NCBI RefSeq assembly: GCF_037335815.1
Contig: NZ_CP147841.1
Span: 3,410,001 to 3,474,000, forward strand
Length of the DNA: 64,000 nt
Direction of reading: 5' to 3'
Origin: Salinirubellus litoreus
Lineage (GTDB): Archaea > Halobacteriota > Halobacteria > Halobacteriales > Haloarculaceae
Positions within the stretch are counted from its first letter, which is position 1. Each line of letters opens with the position of its first letter. A program made the position numbers and the translations under genes. The notes beneath the pieces are model-generated. The model saw nothing but the letters and a program-made list of their open reading frames with translations. It had not been told where the DNA came from and made no database searches. Positions 26,396 to 34,068 of the stretch are shown piece after piece.

Positions 26396-26550
26396 CTACA
26401 GGAGGAAGGTGACGAGGAACCCCACCGCGGTCGCCAGGGTGATGTAGGGGCCCGCCTCCTGGTAGGCGTCGGGGTAGATCTCGCCCGCGAGCGAGGCGAG
26501 GATGGCCCCCGGCGAACGCCCGGATGGCGTCGATCCAGTAGTGCAGTAGC
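26396..26550 (-). pseudogene. 3' remnant of a ZIP-family metal transporter gene, frameshifted
   Basis: On the minus strand, 37 codons ending in TAG at 26396-26398 give GAILASLAGEIYPDAYQEAG, then a hydrophobic helix ending GFLVTFLL. This is the last third of a ZIP transporter, including the acidic/Pro motif of its penultimate helix. The preceding WIDAIRAF plus AG lies in another frame, joined at the C5 run at 26506-26510 (net -2 or +1). Nothing before about 26550 looks like ZIP, so the gene is 5'-truncated and dead. The family call is by eye from the C-terminal motif. Confidence 0.6.
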
Positions 26551-26615
26551 GGGGGCAGGCAGTTTAGCCCCGATCGAGACGCCGACGTGCGACCGGCCCG
26601 ACCGGGGCGGCCGGC

Positions 26616-27368
26616 TCACTCCTCGACGCTCGGGTGCTGCTCGGGCGTCTCGGGGTGGGGTTCGGCGAAGTACTCCCGCACGACCGCCATCGACTCCCGC
26701 TCGCGGTGGCGGTGCTCGTCCTCGTCGATCTCCTCACACCCGGGCGGGACGTCACGGCCACGTCCGGTGAAGTACCCCGTCGGGGCCACCCAGTCGTGGT
26801 AGAACGGGCCGTCGTCGTCCTCCAGGAGGGTGACGGCGACCTCCGCGCCGTGGCCGGCGGCGACGATCGCCTGGTGCGGTTTCTCGGTCATCCGACCGGC
26901 GGCGTACAGCCCGGGAACGCCCGTCCGACCGGATCGGTCGGTCACGACGAACGTCTTGCCCCGCTCGACGAATTCGATCCCGTCGAGGCCCTCGAGGTAG
27001 TCGGTGGTGTTCTTCGTGGCCGCGACGACGTACTCGGCCGTCCATTCGCTCCCGGAGGCTGTCTCGACGGTGAACCCCGGTTCGGTGTCCGCCCCCGAGC
27101 GATCGACCCGTGTCACCTCCGCCTCGTAGGTCTCACAGCCGTTCCGCTCGGCCTGGTCCGTCATCATGTCGAGGAGGAGCCGCGCGTCGACGCCGCCCGG
27201 GAACCCGGGGTAGTTCTCGAGGTGGGCGTTGCGCCGGAGGAGCGACCCTCCCGAGGAGAGCACCGCGGTGTCGAGGCCGTGCCGGGCGGTGAAGACGCTC
27301 GCGGACAGCCCCGCGACACCGCCCCCGACGATGATCACGTCGTAGTCGTTCACGCTGGGTTCGGACAT
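26616..27368 (-). CDS. half-size thioredoxin-reductase-like flavoprotein
   Basis: A 250-residue FAD protein resembling thioredoxin reductase. The N-terminal FAD motif is YDVIIVGGGVAGLSASVFTA and the C-terminal FAD motif is VPGLYAAGRMTEKPHQAIVA. The whole NADPH domain with the redox CxxC, usually between the two, is missing: between them are only about 60 residues (AEYVVAATKNTTDYLEG), with no Cys pair. So it cannot reduce thioredoxin in the usual way. It could be an FAD-only oxidase, or it may take electrons directly at flavin. Start ATG 27368. The C-terminal tail is acidic and His/Glu/Arg-rich. Function unknown. Confidence 0.75.
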   Translation of the reverse strand: MSEPSVNDYDVIIVGGGVAGLSASVFTARHGLDTAVLSSGGSLLRRNAHLENYPGFPGGVDARLLLDMMTDQAERNGCETYEAEVTRVDRSGADTEPGFTVETASGSEWTAEYVVAATKNTTDYLEGLDGIEFVERGKTFVVTDRSGRTGVPGLYAAGRMTEKPHQAIVAAGHGAEVAVTLLEDDDGPFYHDWVAPTGYFTGRGRDVPPGCEEIDEDEHRHRERESMAVVREYFAEPHPETPEQHPSVEE

Positions 27369-27492
27369 GGCCGACCCCTCTCCGCGGGAGGCGCTAAGCG
27401 TTTGGGATCGGGCACGGCCGAGCGGATCGGCGGTGACCGTCCGCCGCCACCGCGTCCGTGGGTTGATATAGTGGGGCGACTCACTCCGGACC

Positions 27493-28656
27493 ATGCTGGA
27501 GGGCGTGAACGTCGCGCTGGCCGTGTCGGGGTCCATCGCGGCGGTGAAGACGGTCGAACTCGCCCACGAACTCCGCCGGGAGGGCGCGACGGTCCGCGCG
27601 GTGCTGACCGGGGCGGCCACCGGGATAATCCACCCCTGGGCCGTCGAGTTCGCCACCGAGAACGACGTCGTCACGGAGATTACGGGGCGAGTGGAACACG
27701 TCGAACTCTGCGGGCGCGAGGGGTGGGCGGACGTCCTCCTGGTCGCGCCGGCCACCGCCAACACGGTGGGGAAGATGGCCGCGGCCATCGACGACACGCC
27801 CGTCACGACCACCGCCACGACCGCGCTCGGCGCGGACGTCCCGGTCGTGATCGCCCCCGCGATGCACGAGCCGATGTACGACCATCCGGGCGTTCTGGCG
27901 TCCATCGAGCGACTGGACGAGTGGGGCGTGACGTTCGTCGACCCCCGGATCGAGGAGGGGAAGGCGAAGATAGCGACGGAGGCGGACATCGTCACCGAGA
28001 CGGCGAGGCGGGCGACGCCGGACCCGCTCGATGGACGGACCGTCGTGGTCACCTCGGGCGCGACGAGCGAGCGCATCGACCCCATCCGGGTGCTGACGAA
28101 CCGCTCGTCGGGGAAGACGGGTCGGGCGGTCGCGCGGGCCTGCCACGTCGCCGGTGCCGAGGTGGTGCTCGTCCACGACGGCCCCGGCGTGGGGTACGCG
28201 GCGGTCAGGCGGGTCGAGTCGGCCGCCGAGATGCTCGACGCGGTCTCGACGGCGGTCGAGGAGCACAACGCCGACGCGCTCGTCTCCGCGGCGGCCATCT
28301 CGGACTACACGGTGGAGGCGAGCGACGAGAAGATCAAGTCGGGGGAGGAGCGTACGCTCGAACTCTCCCCGACGCCGAAGCTCATCGACTCGGTTCGGGA
28401 CGCCCACCCCGACCTGTCGATCGTCGGCTTCAAGGCCGAGACCGAGGGCGGGGAGGAAGCGCTGGTCGATCGCGCCCGCGAGACGCTCGATCGCGCGGGG
28501 CTGGCGTTCGTCGTCGGCAACCACGCCGAGGTGATGGGCGGGGAGGGGACCCGGGTCGTGCTCGTCCGCGCCGACTCGACCACGGAGTTCGAGGGGTCGA
28601 AGTCGGACCTGGGACGGCTCGTCGCCGAGGAGCTGGCAGGGGAGCTGGCGGAGTGA
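27493..28656 (+). CDS. coaBC: bifunctional phosphopantothenoylcysteine decarboxylase / phosphopantothenate-cysteine ligase
   Basis: Makes 4'-phosphopantetheine for coenzyme A in two steps. The N-terminal half is the FMN decarboxylase CoaC: ALAVSGSIAAVKTVELAHEL, the active His in VEHVELC, and the substrate clamp APAMHEPMY. The C-terminal half is the ligase CoaB: VVVTSGATSERIDPIRVLTN, SSGKTGRAVA, ISDYTVEASDEKIKS and the Lys in LSPTPKLIDSV. At 387 residues it is complete. A TATA-like GTTGATATA is present about 25-35 nt upstream of ATG 27493. It is divergent from the flavoprotein gene. Confidence 0.95.
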   Translation: MLEGVNVALAVSGSIAAVKTVELAHELRREGATVRAVLTGAATGIIHPWAVEFATENDVVTEITGRVEHVELCGREGWADVLLVAPATANTVGKMAAAIDDTPVTTTATTALGADVPVVIAPAMHEPMYDHPGVLASIERLDEWGVTFVDPRIEEGKAKIATEADIVTETARRATPDPLDGRTVVVTSGATSERIDPIRVLTNRSSGKTGRAVARACHVAGAEVVLVHDGPGVGYAAVRRVESAAEMLDAVSTAVEEHNADALVSAAAISDYTVEASDEKIKSGEERTLELSPTPKLIDSVRDAHPDLSIVGFKAETEGGEEALVDRARETLDRAGLAFVVGNHAEVMGGEGTRVVLVRADSTTEFEGSKSDLGRLVAEELAGELAE

Positions 28657-28713
28657 GGAGATACCAGGAGCGTCCAGAAGCCCCGCCGACTCGTCCCCGA
28701 GCGACCGAGAAGC

Positions 28714-28929
28714 TCACGCGGGGCCGAACTGGATCAGTAGCCCGAACGCGACCATCCCGATACCGCCGAAGCGAGTGAGCGTGACGTTCCGGTCGGTCGG
28801 CTCCATCGAGCCTCTGGGGGGTTTCCGGGCTCGTGCCCGCCGCTGCTCCCCGAGCTTCGCGAGCCGGTACGGCCAGATCGCCATCGCCAGCCCGATCGAG
28901 CAGAAGAGCAGGGTCCCCGGTTCGATCAT
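28714..28929 (-). CDS. 71-residue membrane protein
   Basis: A small protein with a hydrophobic N-terminal helix (TLLFCSIGLAMAIWPYRLA), a basic cytoplasmic loop (Arg/Lys-rich, about 25-40) and a second helix at the C-terminus (FGGIGMVAFGLLIQF). I choose the ATG at 28929; an upstream non-ATG start would add 14 residues. It has the look of the DUF6199-like small haloarchaeal membrane proteins, but that is by eye. No function can be given. It is convergent with coaBC. Confidence 0.55.
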   Translation of the reverse strand: MIEPGTLLFCSIGLAMAIWPYRLAKLGEQRRARARKPPRGSMEPTDRNVTLTRFGGIGMVAFGLLIQFGPA

Positions 28930-29127
28930 CGCGTCCCCATACGATCCCTCGTTGTCGCTCGCACCGTTCAATCCTCGGGATCACGACGAGTCCGCGACGG
29001 ATTCGGACGGGTCCGATGGTTGTGACTTCCGGGACCCCGTTCCGGAGCGGACCTCCCCGTTGACCGTTCCGCGTGGCGACCCGGACCCCACATTGACGGC
29101 GCGGGAACGGTCCGGCGTGACGAGGGG

Positions 29128-29844
29128 TTACGGCAGGTCACGGAGCCGTTCGAGCATCTCCGACAGCGGGAGGTCCGTCACCGCGAGCGCGAACCCGTCG
29201 ACGCGGGCGAGTTTCGGCGCGTGCTCCCAGAGCGACTCGGGGGTCATCCCGTGGAGGACGACGGCGCTCGGTGTCGGGGTCACGACGCGCATGGCGACGA
29301 GCGGCGACTCCCCCCGGGAGACGGCGGTGAACACGAGCGCCCGGTTCGTGGACTGGCCGTAGAGCCGGTAGAACTCCTCGCTTGAGAGGCGGGTGATGGC
29401 CTCGATGCTGTCGATGACGGTGTGGCCCGCGATCGTCGTCGCGGTGCCCTCCGCGACCTCGGTGGCGTCGATGGCGTCGTAGAACCGCGATAGCGGGATC
29501 GTCGCCGCGTACTCCCGGAGGTCGTGGACGATGTCGGACTCGAACCCCGCCGAGATGACGCGGGCGTGCTGTCGGATGCGGCCGCCGCCCCGGCGCTCGT
29601 CGATGTCGAGCAGCCCCTCGACGACCCGCCGGACGAACCCGATCCCCGGCGAGGCCCGCCGGCCGCTCTCGTAGTCAGAGACGACCGACGCCGAGACCCC
29701 CAGTTCGTCGGCCAGCGTCGTCTGGGAGACGTCGAACTCCGTGCGCCACTTGCGGATGGTCGCGCCGGGGTCGTCGGAGAGCGCCACCTCGCCGGCGATC
29801 TTCTCGCCGAGTTCCCCCCGCGGGTCGCGCTCGCGCTCGCTCAT
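29128..29844 (-). CDS. archaeal Xre-type HTH transcriptional regulator
   Basis: A 238-residue DNA-binding protein. An N-terminal Xre/Cro helix-turn-helix (about 28-85: IRKWRTEFDVSQTTLADELG, SASVVSDYESGRRASPG) is joined to a long conserved C-terminal domain (about 100-238) typical of an archaea-specific family. That domain has ISAGFESDIVHDLREY and TPTPSAVVLHGM. It is conserved across euryarchaea, so it is probably a core regulator with a still unknown ligand. ATG 29844 is the only sensible start. Downstream lies only a GC-rich gap, upstream the AT-rich island. Confidence 0.85.
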   Translation of the reverse strand: MSERERDPRGELGEKIAGEVALSDDPGATIRKWRTEFDVSQTTLADELGVSASVVSDYESGRRASPGIGFVRRVVEGLLDIDERRGGGRIRQHARVISAGFESDIVHDLREYAATIPLSRFYDAIDATEVAEGTATTIAGHTVIDSIEAITRLSSEEFYRLYGQSTNRALVFTAVSRGESPLVAMRVVTPTPSAVVLHGMTPESLWEHAPKLARVDGFALAVTDLPLSEMLERLRDLP

Positions 29845-30049
29845 GGGGTCCGGAGTGGGCCGACCGGCAAAACACTCCCGTTCGAGAGCCTTTCCGGAAG
29901 ATCATCGAGTACTGATAGATATCGGCAGGCGTGCTGAACCCACAGCGCATATCTCGCACGCTACTTCGGTCAGAGTAAGTCAGTAGAATCGATCAGGATA
30001 GGTGATGAACAGCACACTGTGAGCGGCGACGGGGCTCTGCTCCGATTCG

Positions 30050-30220
30050 CTACGATTTCAGTTGAAAGAGCATGAGTTCAAAGTCTGGCATATCTGGATT
30101 ATCATGTCGAAGTAGATATGCACCATCGTTCAGGTTTACACCATTATTATATGCCTGTTGGATGGTTTCACCCAGAACTTGACGGAGTTCTTCTTCCGTT
30201 GTCGGTCCTTGTCTCTCCAT
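30050..30220 (-). CDS. 56-residue haloarchaeal small protein
   Basis: ATG at 30220 to TAG at 30050. The protein is acidic: a helical start (TEEELRQVLGETIQQAYNNG) then a short beta-like part, VNLNDGAYLLRHDN, PDMPDFELMLFQL. The pattern of a helix ending in NGV, then a short strand, a P-D-hydrophobic step and an alternating strand, recurs in small haloarchaeal proteins of unknown function. Codon usage is AT-biased compared with flanking genes. It is the last of a run of three minus-strand small frames. Confidence 0.55.
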   Translation of the reverse strand: MERQGPTTEEELRQVLGETIQQAYNNGVNLNDGAYLLRHDNPDMPDFELMLFQLKS

Positions 30221-30420
30221 CAATGACCCATTGTTGCACAGGAGGATACTAATTGGGCGTTATACACCAGGGGGGTTTGATCTGCGTTCTTCAGCGAACG
30301 ACTCTTCCATGTGGGGTTGTGTCTAAAGAGTAGGTGGTCGACAGAGTCAATTCGATTAATATTGAGGAGCCACGTATCATCCTGCTTGCCCACTTTATTC
30401 AGGAAACTTCTTATCCCCAA
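30220..30420 (-). CDS. doubtful 66-residue frame in the AT-rich island
   Basis: An open frame from TTG 30420, ending in TGA whose A starts the ATG of the next gene (TGATG). It overlaps the upstream small gene by 26 nt. The protein has no motif I know and no ATG near its start. The coupling to its neighbours speaks for a real gene; the start codon and odd composition speak for decayed sequence. Low confidence. Confidence 0.25.
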   Translation of the reverse strand: MGIRSFLNKVGKQDDTWLLNINRIDSVDHLLFRHNPTWKSRSLKNADQTPLVYNAQLVSSCATMGH

Positions 30421-30592
30421 AATATTGACCTTTACGTACTATATTGGCTTCTCTGTCCCATTCGACTAACCCAATGGCCTCTAATTGCTCCAGAGAGTAG
30501 TCTTTGAGTTGGAGCCGGAGTCGGGCAACGTCCTCATTGGCAGAAACAGGATCGTCACGGTGGGCATCTTCTGGAACGCTGTTCTCTGTCAT
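30395..30592 (-). CDS. 65-residue protein like the C-terminal half of a haloarchaeal winged-helix domain (DUF7344-like)
   Basis: ATG 30592. After an acidic, disordered N-terminus the segment ARLRLQLKDYSLEQLEAIG, then LVEWDREANIVRKGQ resembles the last helix and wing of the DUF7344-type winged helix common in haloarchaea, where a His-x-x-Leu-Pro-x-Leu helix leads to a GVVEYDRE-like wing. The N-terminal helices of that fold are missing, so it is a truncated or minimal form and may not bind DNA alone. Its promoter region carries a perfect 15-nt palindrome at 30606-30620. The assignment is by eye. Confidence 0.5.
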   Translation of the reverse strand: MTENSVPEDAHRDDPVSANEDVARLRLQLKDYSLEQLEAIGLVEWDREANIVRKGQYFGDKKFPE

Positions 30593-30605
30593 AGGTTGCT
30601 ATATA

Positions 30606-30620
30606 TGTGTTCTGAACACA
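30606..30620. promoter_or_regulatory. 15-nt perfect palindrome over small-gene promoter
   Basis: TGTGTTCTGAACACA: 7-bp perfect arms round one central base, directly next to an ATATAT promoter element 15-20 nt before the ATG at 30592. A repressor there would block transcription start. Two more GTGTTC half-sites lie at 30685-30690 and 30708-30713. Confidence 0.5.
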
Positions 30621-30624
30621 GATT

Positions 30625-30736
30625 AAATGCGAAGATTTTCACGCATTTTCAATTTTTGATTAATTGAGTGATAGTCCGCGGTCCGTGTTCAATACGCATC
30701 CGCATTGAGTGTTCAGTTCATAAAATTCGTTATGAA
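30625..30736. promoter_or_regulatory. cluster of inverted repeats in AT-rich region
   Basis: AAATGCG (30625-30631) pairs with CGCATTT (30642-30648), and TTCATAA (30717-30723) with TTATGAA (30730-30736). With the 15-nt palindrome next door this gives three dyad symmetries in 130 bp between the small genes and the plus-strand membrane gene operon. Confidence 0.4.
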
Positions 30737-30879
30737 ACAAATATGTCTACCGTGCTGACTACATCCTCTGTATCCAGCACGCGATTCCTGTCGGGTGTCG
30801 AGAGATTCGACGGAGCCGTTCGGGAGGACTCGGTTGAAGGACGACGAAGTTTATGCCCCCCGATCCCCGACACCGGCCC

Positions 30880-31530
30880 ATGCCACCGACCCTCGTGCAC
30901 GCCGCGCTCGGGGGGCTGCTCGCCGCCGCGCTCCTCGACCGGGCGTTCTCCGCGCGCGCGGTCGCCGTCGTCGTCGGGGCGGCCGCGCTCCCCGACCTCG
31001 ACGCTCCGCTCGCGCTGCTGTTCCCCGGTGCTCACGGGGCCCTCCTCCACACCCTCCTGATCCCAGCGGGGGCGGCGGCCCTCCTCTACTACGACGCCCG
31101 CCGGGAGGCCCCGTGGCTCTCGGGACGGTACGGCCCCGCGGGGGTTCGGATCGCGTGGGTCGCGGTCCTCGCGTACGCGCTCGCGGGGACGGGACTCGAC
31201 CTGCTGAACCTCGACGCCGCGAACCCGGTATGGCCAGCGGGCACCATGTACTACTCGCTCGTGGGGAAGCTCGAGTACTCCACGACGGAGGGGTTCGTCC
31301 AGACGTTCTACAGCTACGATCCCGACGGCCGGTGGACCCACTACGTCGGCCAGCGGGGCCGCTACCCGTACTTCTGCAAACCGAGTCTCTGGCAGCCGGG
31401 CTGCGGGAACACGGGATCGGACCCCCGAACCTCGGCGATCGTCCAGAGCGGCTGGCAGCTCCTGCTGGTCGCGGCGACCCCGGCCGTCCTGCTCGTCCGG
31501 AAGCGACTCGGCGGACGGGGTGAACGGTAG
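30880..31530 (+). CDS. YdjM-like membrane-bound metal-dependent hydrolase family, copy 1
   Basis: A 216-residue membrane protein of the YdjM/LexA-binding, DUF457-like family. The family start (MPPTLVHAALGGLLAAALL), the strand-turn AALPDLDAP and LLHTLLIP match the family's metal-binding His/Asp positions (His7, Asp-Leu-Asp near 39, His near 57). About four membrane helices. A soluble loop (about 118-185), with several Tyr and two Cys (YFCKPSLWQPGCG), faces one side and is not typical. Function unknown. It is followed by a paralogue whose start codon overlaps its stop. Confidence 0.75.
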   Translation: MPPTLVHAALGGLLAAALLDRAFSARAVAVVVGAAALPDLDAPLALLFPGAHGALLHTLLIPAGAAALLYYDARREAPWLSGRYGPAGVRIAWVAVLAYALAGTGLDLLNLDAANPVWPAGTMYYSLVGKLEYSTTEGFVQTFYSYDPDGRWTHYVGQRGRYPYFCKPSLWQPGCGNTGSDPRTSAIVQSGWQLLLVAATPAVLLVRKRLGGRGER

Positions 31531-32264
31531 TGCCCTCGACGGTCGTCCACGTCGGGTTCGCCCTCCTGCTCGCGGCGGCGCTGCTCGGCCCGGCGTACGA
31601 CCGGCGAGCCCTCGTCGTGGTCGTCGGCGCGGTCGCGTTCCTCGACCTCGACGCGTTCGTCTCGCTCGGCGTCGCGAACACCCACCGCGCCGCCTTCCAC
31701 AGCCTCCTCCTCCCGGGACTCGCCGGGGCACTCCTCTACGCGGACACGCGTCTGGCCGACCGCTCGCGATTCCACGATCGATACGGCGACCGCGGCGTCC
31801 GGATCGTGTGGGTCTCACTCGTCGCCGTCGTCGTCTCCGGGATCGGGCTCGATCTGTTCGGCGCGAGCGGCGTCAACCTCCTCTACCCGCTCGTCGACCA
31901 GTTCTACGCGTTCACCGGCTCCGTCGAGTGGCGGTCCACGGGAGGGTTCGTCCAGACGTTCGTCGAGGTCCGTCCCCCCGAGGGGTCGGCGGGTGGGGCC
32001 GGCGGAGGTGGGACGGTCGACGTCGGTCAGAAGGGCTCGACCCGGGAGTACCGTGTCGCGACCGGCGTCGACCCGACGGAGGGCCGCGAGTCGCCGGACG
32101 TCGAGCGGACGTTTCCGATCGTCTACGCCGGCTGGCAGGTGACGCTCACGCTCACGGGCCTCGTCGTGACGGTCCTGAAGCTCCGGTGGGCGGAGTCGCC
32201 GCTCGCGCTCGGATCGAAAGAGCCGCGTGGGGGGCCCGAGACGCTCCCGAACGATGACGACTGA
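31530..32264 (+). CDS. YdjM-like membrane-bound metal-dependent hydrolase family, copy 2
   Basis: A 244-residue paralogue of the gene just before it; stop and start overlap (TAGTG, GTG start at 31530). Same layout: MPSTVVHVGFALLLAAALL, AVAFLDLDAF, THRAAFHSLLLP, a long soluble loop (about 120-190) carrying the shared GGFVQTFVEV motif, then a last helix near 195-220. The loop here has no Cys pair and is Gly-rich, so the two copies have diverged mainly in this part. Coupled translation suggests a heteromeric pair. It overlaps the acetyltransferase start by 11 nt. Confidence 0.75.
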   Translation: MPSTVVHVGFALLLAAALLGPAYDRRALVVVVGAVAFLDLDAFVSLGVANTHRAAFHSLLLPGLAGALLYADTRLADRSRFHDRYGDRGVRIVWVSLVAVVVSGIGLDLFGASGVNLLYPLVDQFYAFTGSVEWRSTGGFVQTFVEVRPPEGSAGGAGGGGTVDVGQKGSTREYRVATGVDPTEGRESPDVERTFPIVYAGWQVTLTLTGLVVTVLKLRWAESPLALGSKEPRGGPETLPNDDD

Positions 32265-32766
32265 GATACGCGCGTACGACCCGGGGCGGGACCGCGATGA
32301 ACTGTGGGCGCTGAAGCGAGCGTTCGAACTCGAACTCGGGGCAGGCGGAGGCGAGGAGAAGGAGTCGGCGTACGAGGGGAAACTGGATTCGACGTATCGG
32401 GAGCGGTACCTCGCGTGGGTCGACCGGTGTGTGGCCGACGAGAACTGCGTGTTCGTCGCCGAGGCCGGCGAGAACGCGATCGGGGCCGAGAACGCCGATC
32501 TCGACGGCTACCTCTTCGTCCTCCCCGAGCGGCTCGCGTTCGTCTGGGACGCCGCGGTCGTCAACGAGGTGTACGTCCGTCCCGACCGCCGGGGAACGGG
32601 CCTCGCGGACGACCTGATGGAGCGGGCGGTCGAGCACGCCCGCGGACAGGAGCTACCGCTCGACCGGCTGGTGCTGGACGTCGACCGCGAGAACGAGCGG
32701 GCGCGGGCGTTCTACGATCGGTACGGGTTCACCCACTGGGGCGAGATGGTCGCCCGAGATCTCTGA
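32254..32766 (+). CDS. GNAT-family N-acetyltransferase
   Basis: A 170-residue acetyl-CoA-dependent acetyltransferase. The core shows a long first helix (RDRDELWALKRAFELELG), a central strand VVNEVYVRPDRRGTGLADDL that contains the acetyl-CoA loop R-R-G-T-G-L-A, and the final RLVLDVDRENERARAFYDRY plus GFTHWGEM. The substrate is not readable from sequence. Start ATG 32254 overlaps the end of the upstream membrane gene, so it is the third gene of an operon (30880-32766). Confidence 0.88.
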   Translation: MTTEIRAYDPGRDRDELWALKRAFELELGAGGGEEKESAYEGKLDSTYRERYLAWVDRCVADENCVFVAEAGENAIGAENADLDGYLFVLPERLAFVWDAAVVNEVYVRPDRRGTGLADDLMERAVEHARGQELPLDRLVLDVDRENERARAFYDRYGFTHWGEMVARDL

Positions 32767-33177
32767 GGGCACTACCTCCGAGCGACCGCAGTAGCAGGCG
32801 TCGAGGGGAACGTTCCCGCGGTGGTGTCACGGGGGCGCTCGCCCCGATCCGTCCGTGGCCGTCAGTAGAGCACACCGGATCGAGGCCGTCGGCCGTCCCG
32901 CCGCAGGGATCGTGGGAGAGCCAGGAACAGCGAGCTTCGATCCCGATCCATCAGAGGTCGACCGACGTCCTGTCGGTCCCGGGGTAGGGGCGGCCGACCG
33001 TCCTGTGAACGCCCGGGGATCCGGTTCGAGCCGTACTGGACCTCGGAACCGAGGGAGTGGTCCGTCCGGCGAGAGACGGCACGTCCCCAGCCTCGTGGCT
33101 CCCGACGACTCGCTTCCGAGCACAGTAACTGATCTACGACCCGTCTTTATCAATTGCCGACAGTTCAGTCCGTACTG
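32767..33177. other. intergenic, 411 bp
   Basis: I see no gene. The end of the stretch holds CTTTATCAATT (33144-33154), a plausible TATA element about 25-30 nt before the start codon at 33178. The rest is GC-rich, with stop codons in every frame that is not obviously noise. Confidence 0.4.
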
Positions 33178-33582
33178 ATGTCGGAGAAGAACGAAGTCGA
33201 AGAGCGAAGAGCGATAGGGGAGTCGGGAACCGGCGTGTTCACGGAGATCTTCACCGAGGTCGATCTCCGGAGCACGCTCCTGAATATCGTCGCGGTGTAC
33301 ACGATCGCGGGGATCAGTATCGGGGTCGCGGGATTCTTTACGATCGACGCGTTCGGGGGTGGCGGCTCGGATATCGGTTCGCAGTTCATCACTGGCGTGT
33401 TTCTGATCATCTCGGTCGTCTTCGTCGCGCTCGTCGGGGTTCCGATAGCAGTCAGCCTCGCCCCCCGAGTGTCCGACGGTCTGCGAGAGTCGAACGTACA
33501 GACGTACGCGACGGTGGGTGTCGGGATCTTCCTCGGCCAGGTCGCGATGTTCGTGACCTCGTTCGTCATACTCGGGAGCTAA
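33178..33582 (+). CDS. small membrane protein, cut by an in-frame stop
   Basis: A 134-residue protein with three hydrophobic helices (about 39-60, 71-95, 110-132) after a charged N-terminus (MSEKNEVEERRAIGE). Its TAA stop at 33580-33582 is followed in the same frame by 47 sense codons that encode a Gly/Ser linker and a further membrane helix ending before TAG at 33724-33726. The full-length ancestral protein probably had four helices. The short form may still be functional. Family unknown. Confidence 0.6.
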   Translation: MSEKNEVEERRAIGESGTGVFTEIFTEVDLRSTLLNIVAVYTIAGISIGVAGFFTIDAFGGGGSDIGSQFITGVFLIISVVFVALVGVPIAVSLAPRVSDGLRESNVQTYATVGVGIFLGQVAMFVTSFVILGS

Positions 33583-33726
33583 GTATCCGGGAGCGGGGGA
33601 AGTTCGGCGAGTGGCAGCGGTGGCGGGGCGCTCGGCGAGTTCTTCGTGCCGATGCTGTTCGTGGCGCTCGGTGTCGCGGTCGCGGGAGTAGCGGTCGTGT
33701 ACCTGAGCCGGAATCACGACCTGTAG
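33583..33726 (+). pseudogene. in-frame C-terminal extension lost behind a stop codon
   Basis: 47 sense codons in frame with the preceding gene after its TAA: GSGGSSASGSGGGALGEFF, then a helix ending VAVVYLSRNHDL. The linker-plus-helix pattern is coding-like and has no start codon of its own, so it is best read as the cut-off tail of 33178-33582. Confidence 0.5.
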
Positions 33727-34068
33727 CAGAGGGGACCGTTCGATCGAACGGAGAGGTTCGGAAAGCCGTCTCGAAGGGGCCGTGACTACCGAACACTGTG
33801 CCGGCGGACGGCTCCTGCGACCACCGAGGACGACGGCGCTACGTGATCCGCGTTCGGAGAGGCCCGATCCTGACACGGATTCGGCCCGTACTCGATCGGC
33901 CGATCGCCGGGCTACTTCACCCGACGGACCGCCCCGGCATCGCGTGGAACGTACGCGTACACCTGGGCGGCCGGCCGCGCCGGAGCCGGTAGTCGTCGTG
34001 GGGATCGGCCTCGTGGAGCGGTTCGGATCGGAGTCGGCCGATCCCGACGACCCGCAGGTGACAGTCGG
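33727..34068. other. intergenic, 342 bp
   Basis: Nothing I can support. GC-rich, with no promoter-like AT patch, no repeat and no convincing frame. Confidence 0.4.

Larger units (their letters stand above)
29870..30850. other. AT-rich accessory island
   Basis: About 1 kb whose base composition falls well below the surrounding sequence. It holds only very small genes on the minus strand (30050-30592) and a regulatory-looking segment (30600-30740) full of inverted repeats. Composition and the lack of any conserved neighbour gene suggest acquired or decaying DNA. No integrase, transposase, tRNA target or terminal repeat is visible. Confidence 0.5.

Noticed and set aside
26278..26619. 113-residue minus-strand open frame over the ZIP remnant
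   Set aside because: It reads in a third frame with Arg/Pro/Ser-rich noise; the ZIP-like residues are in other frames.
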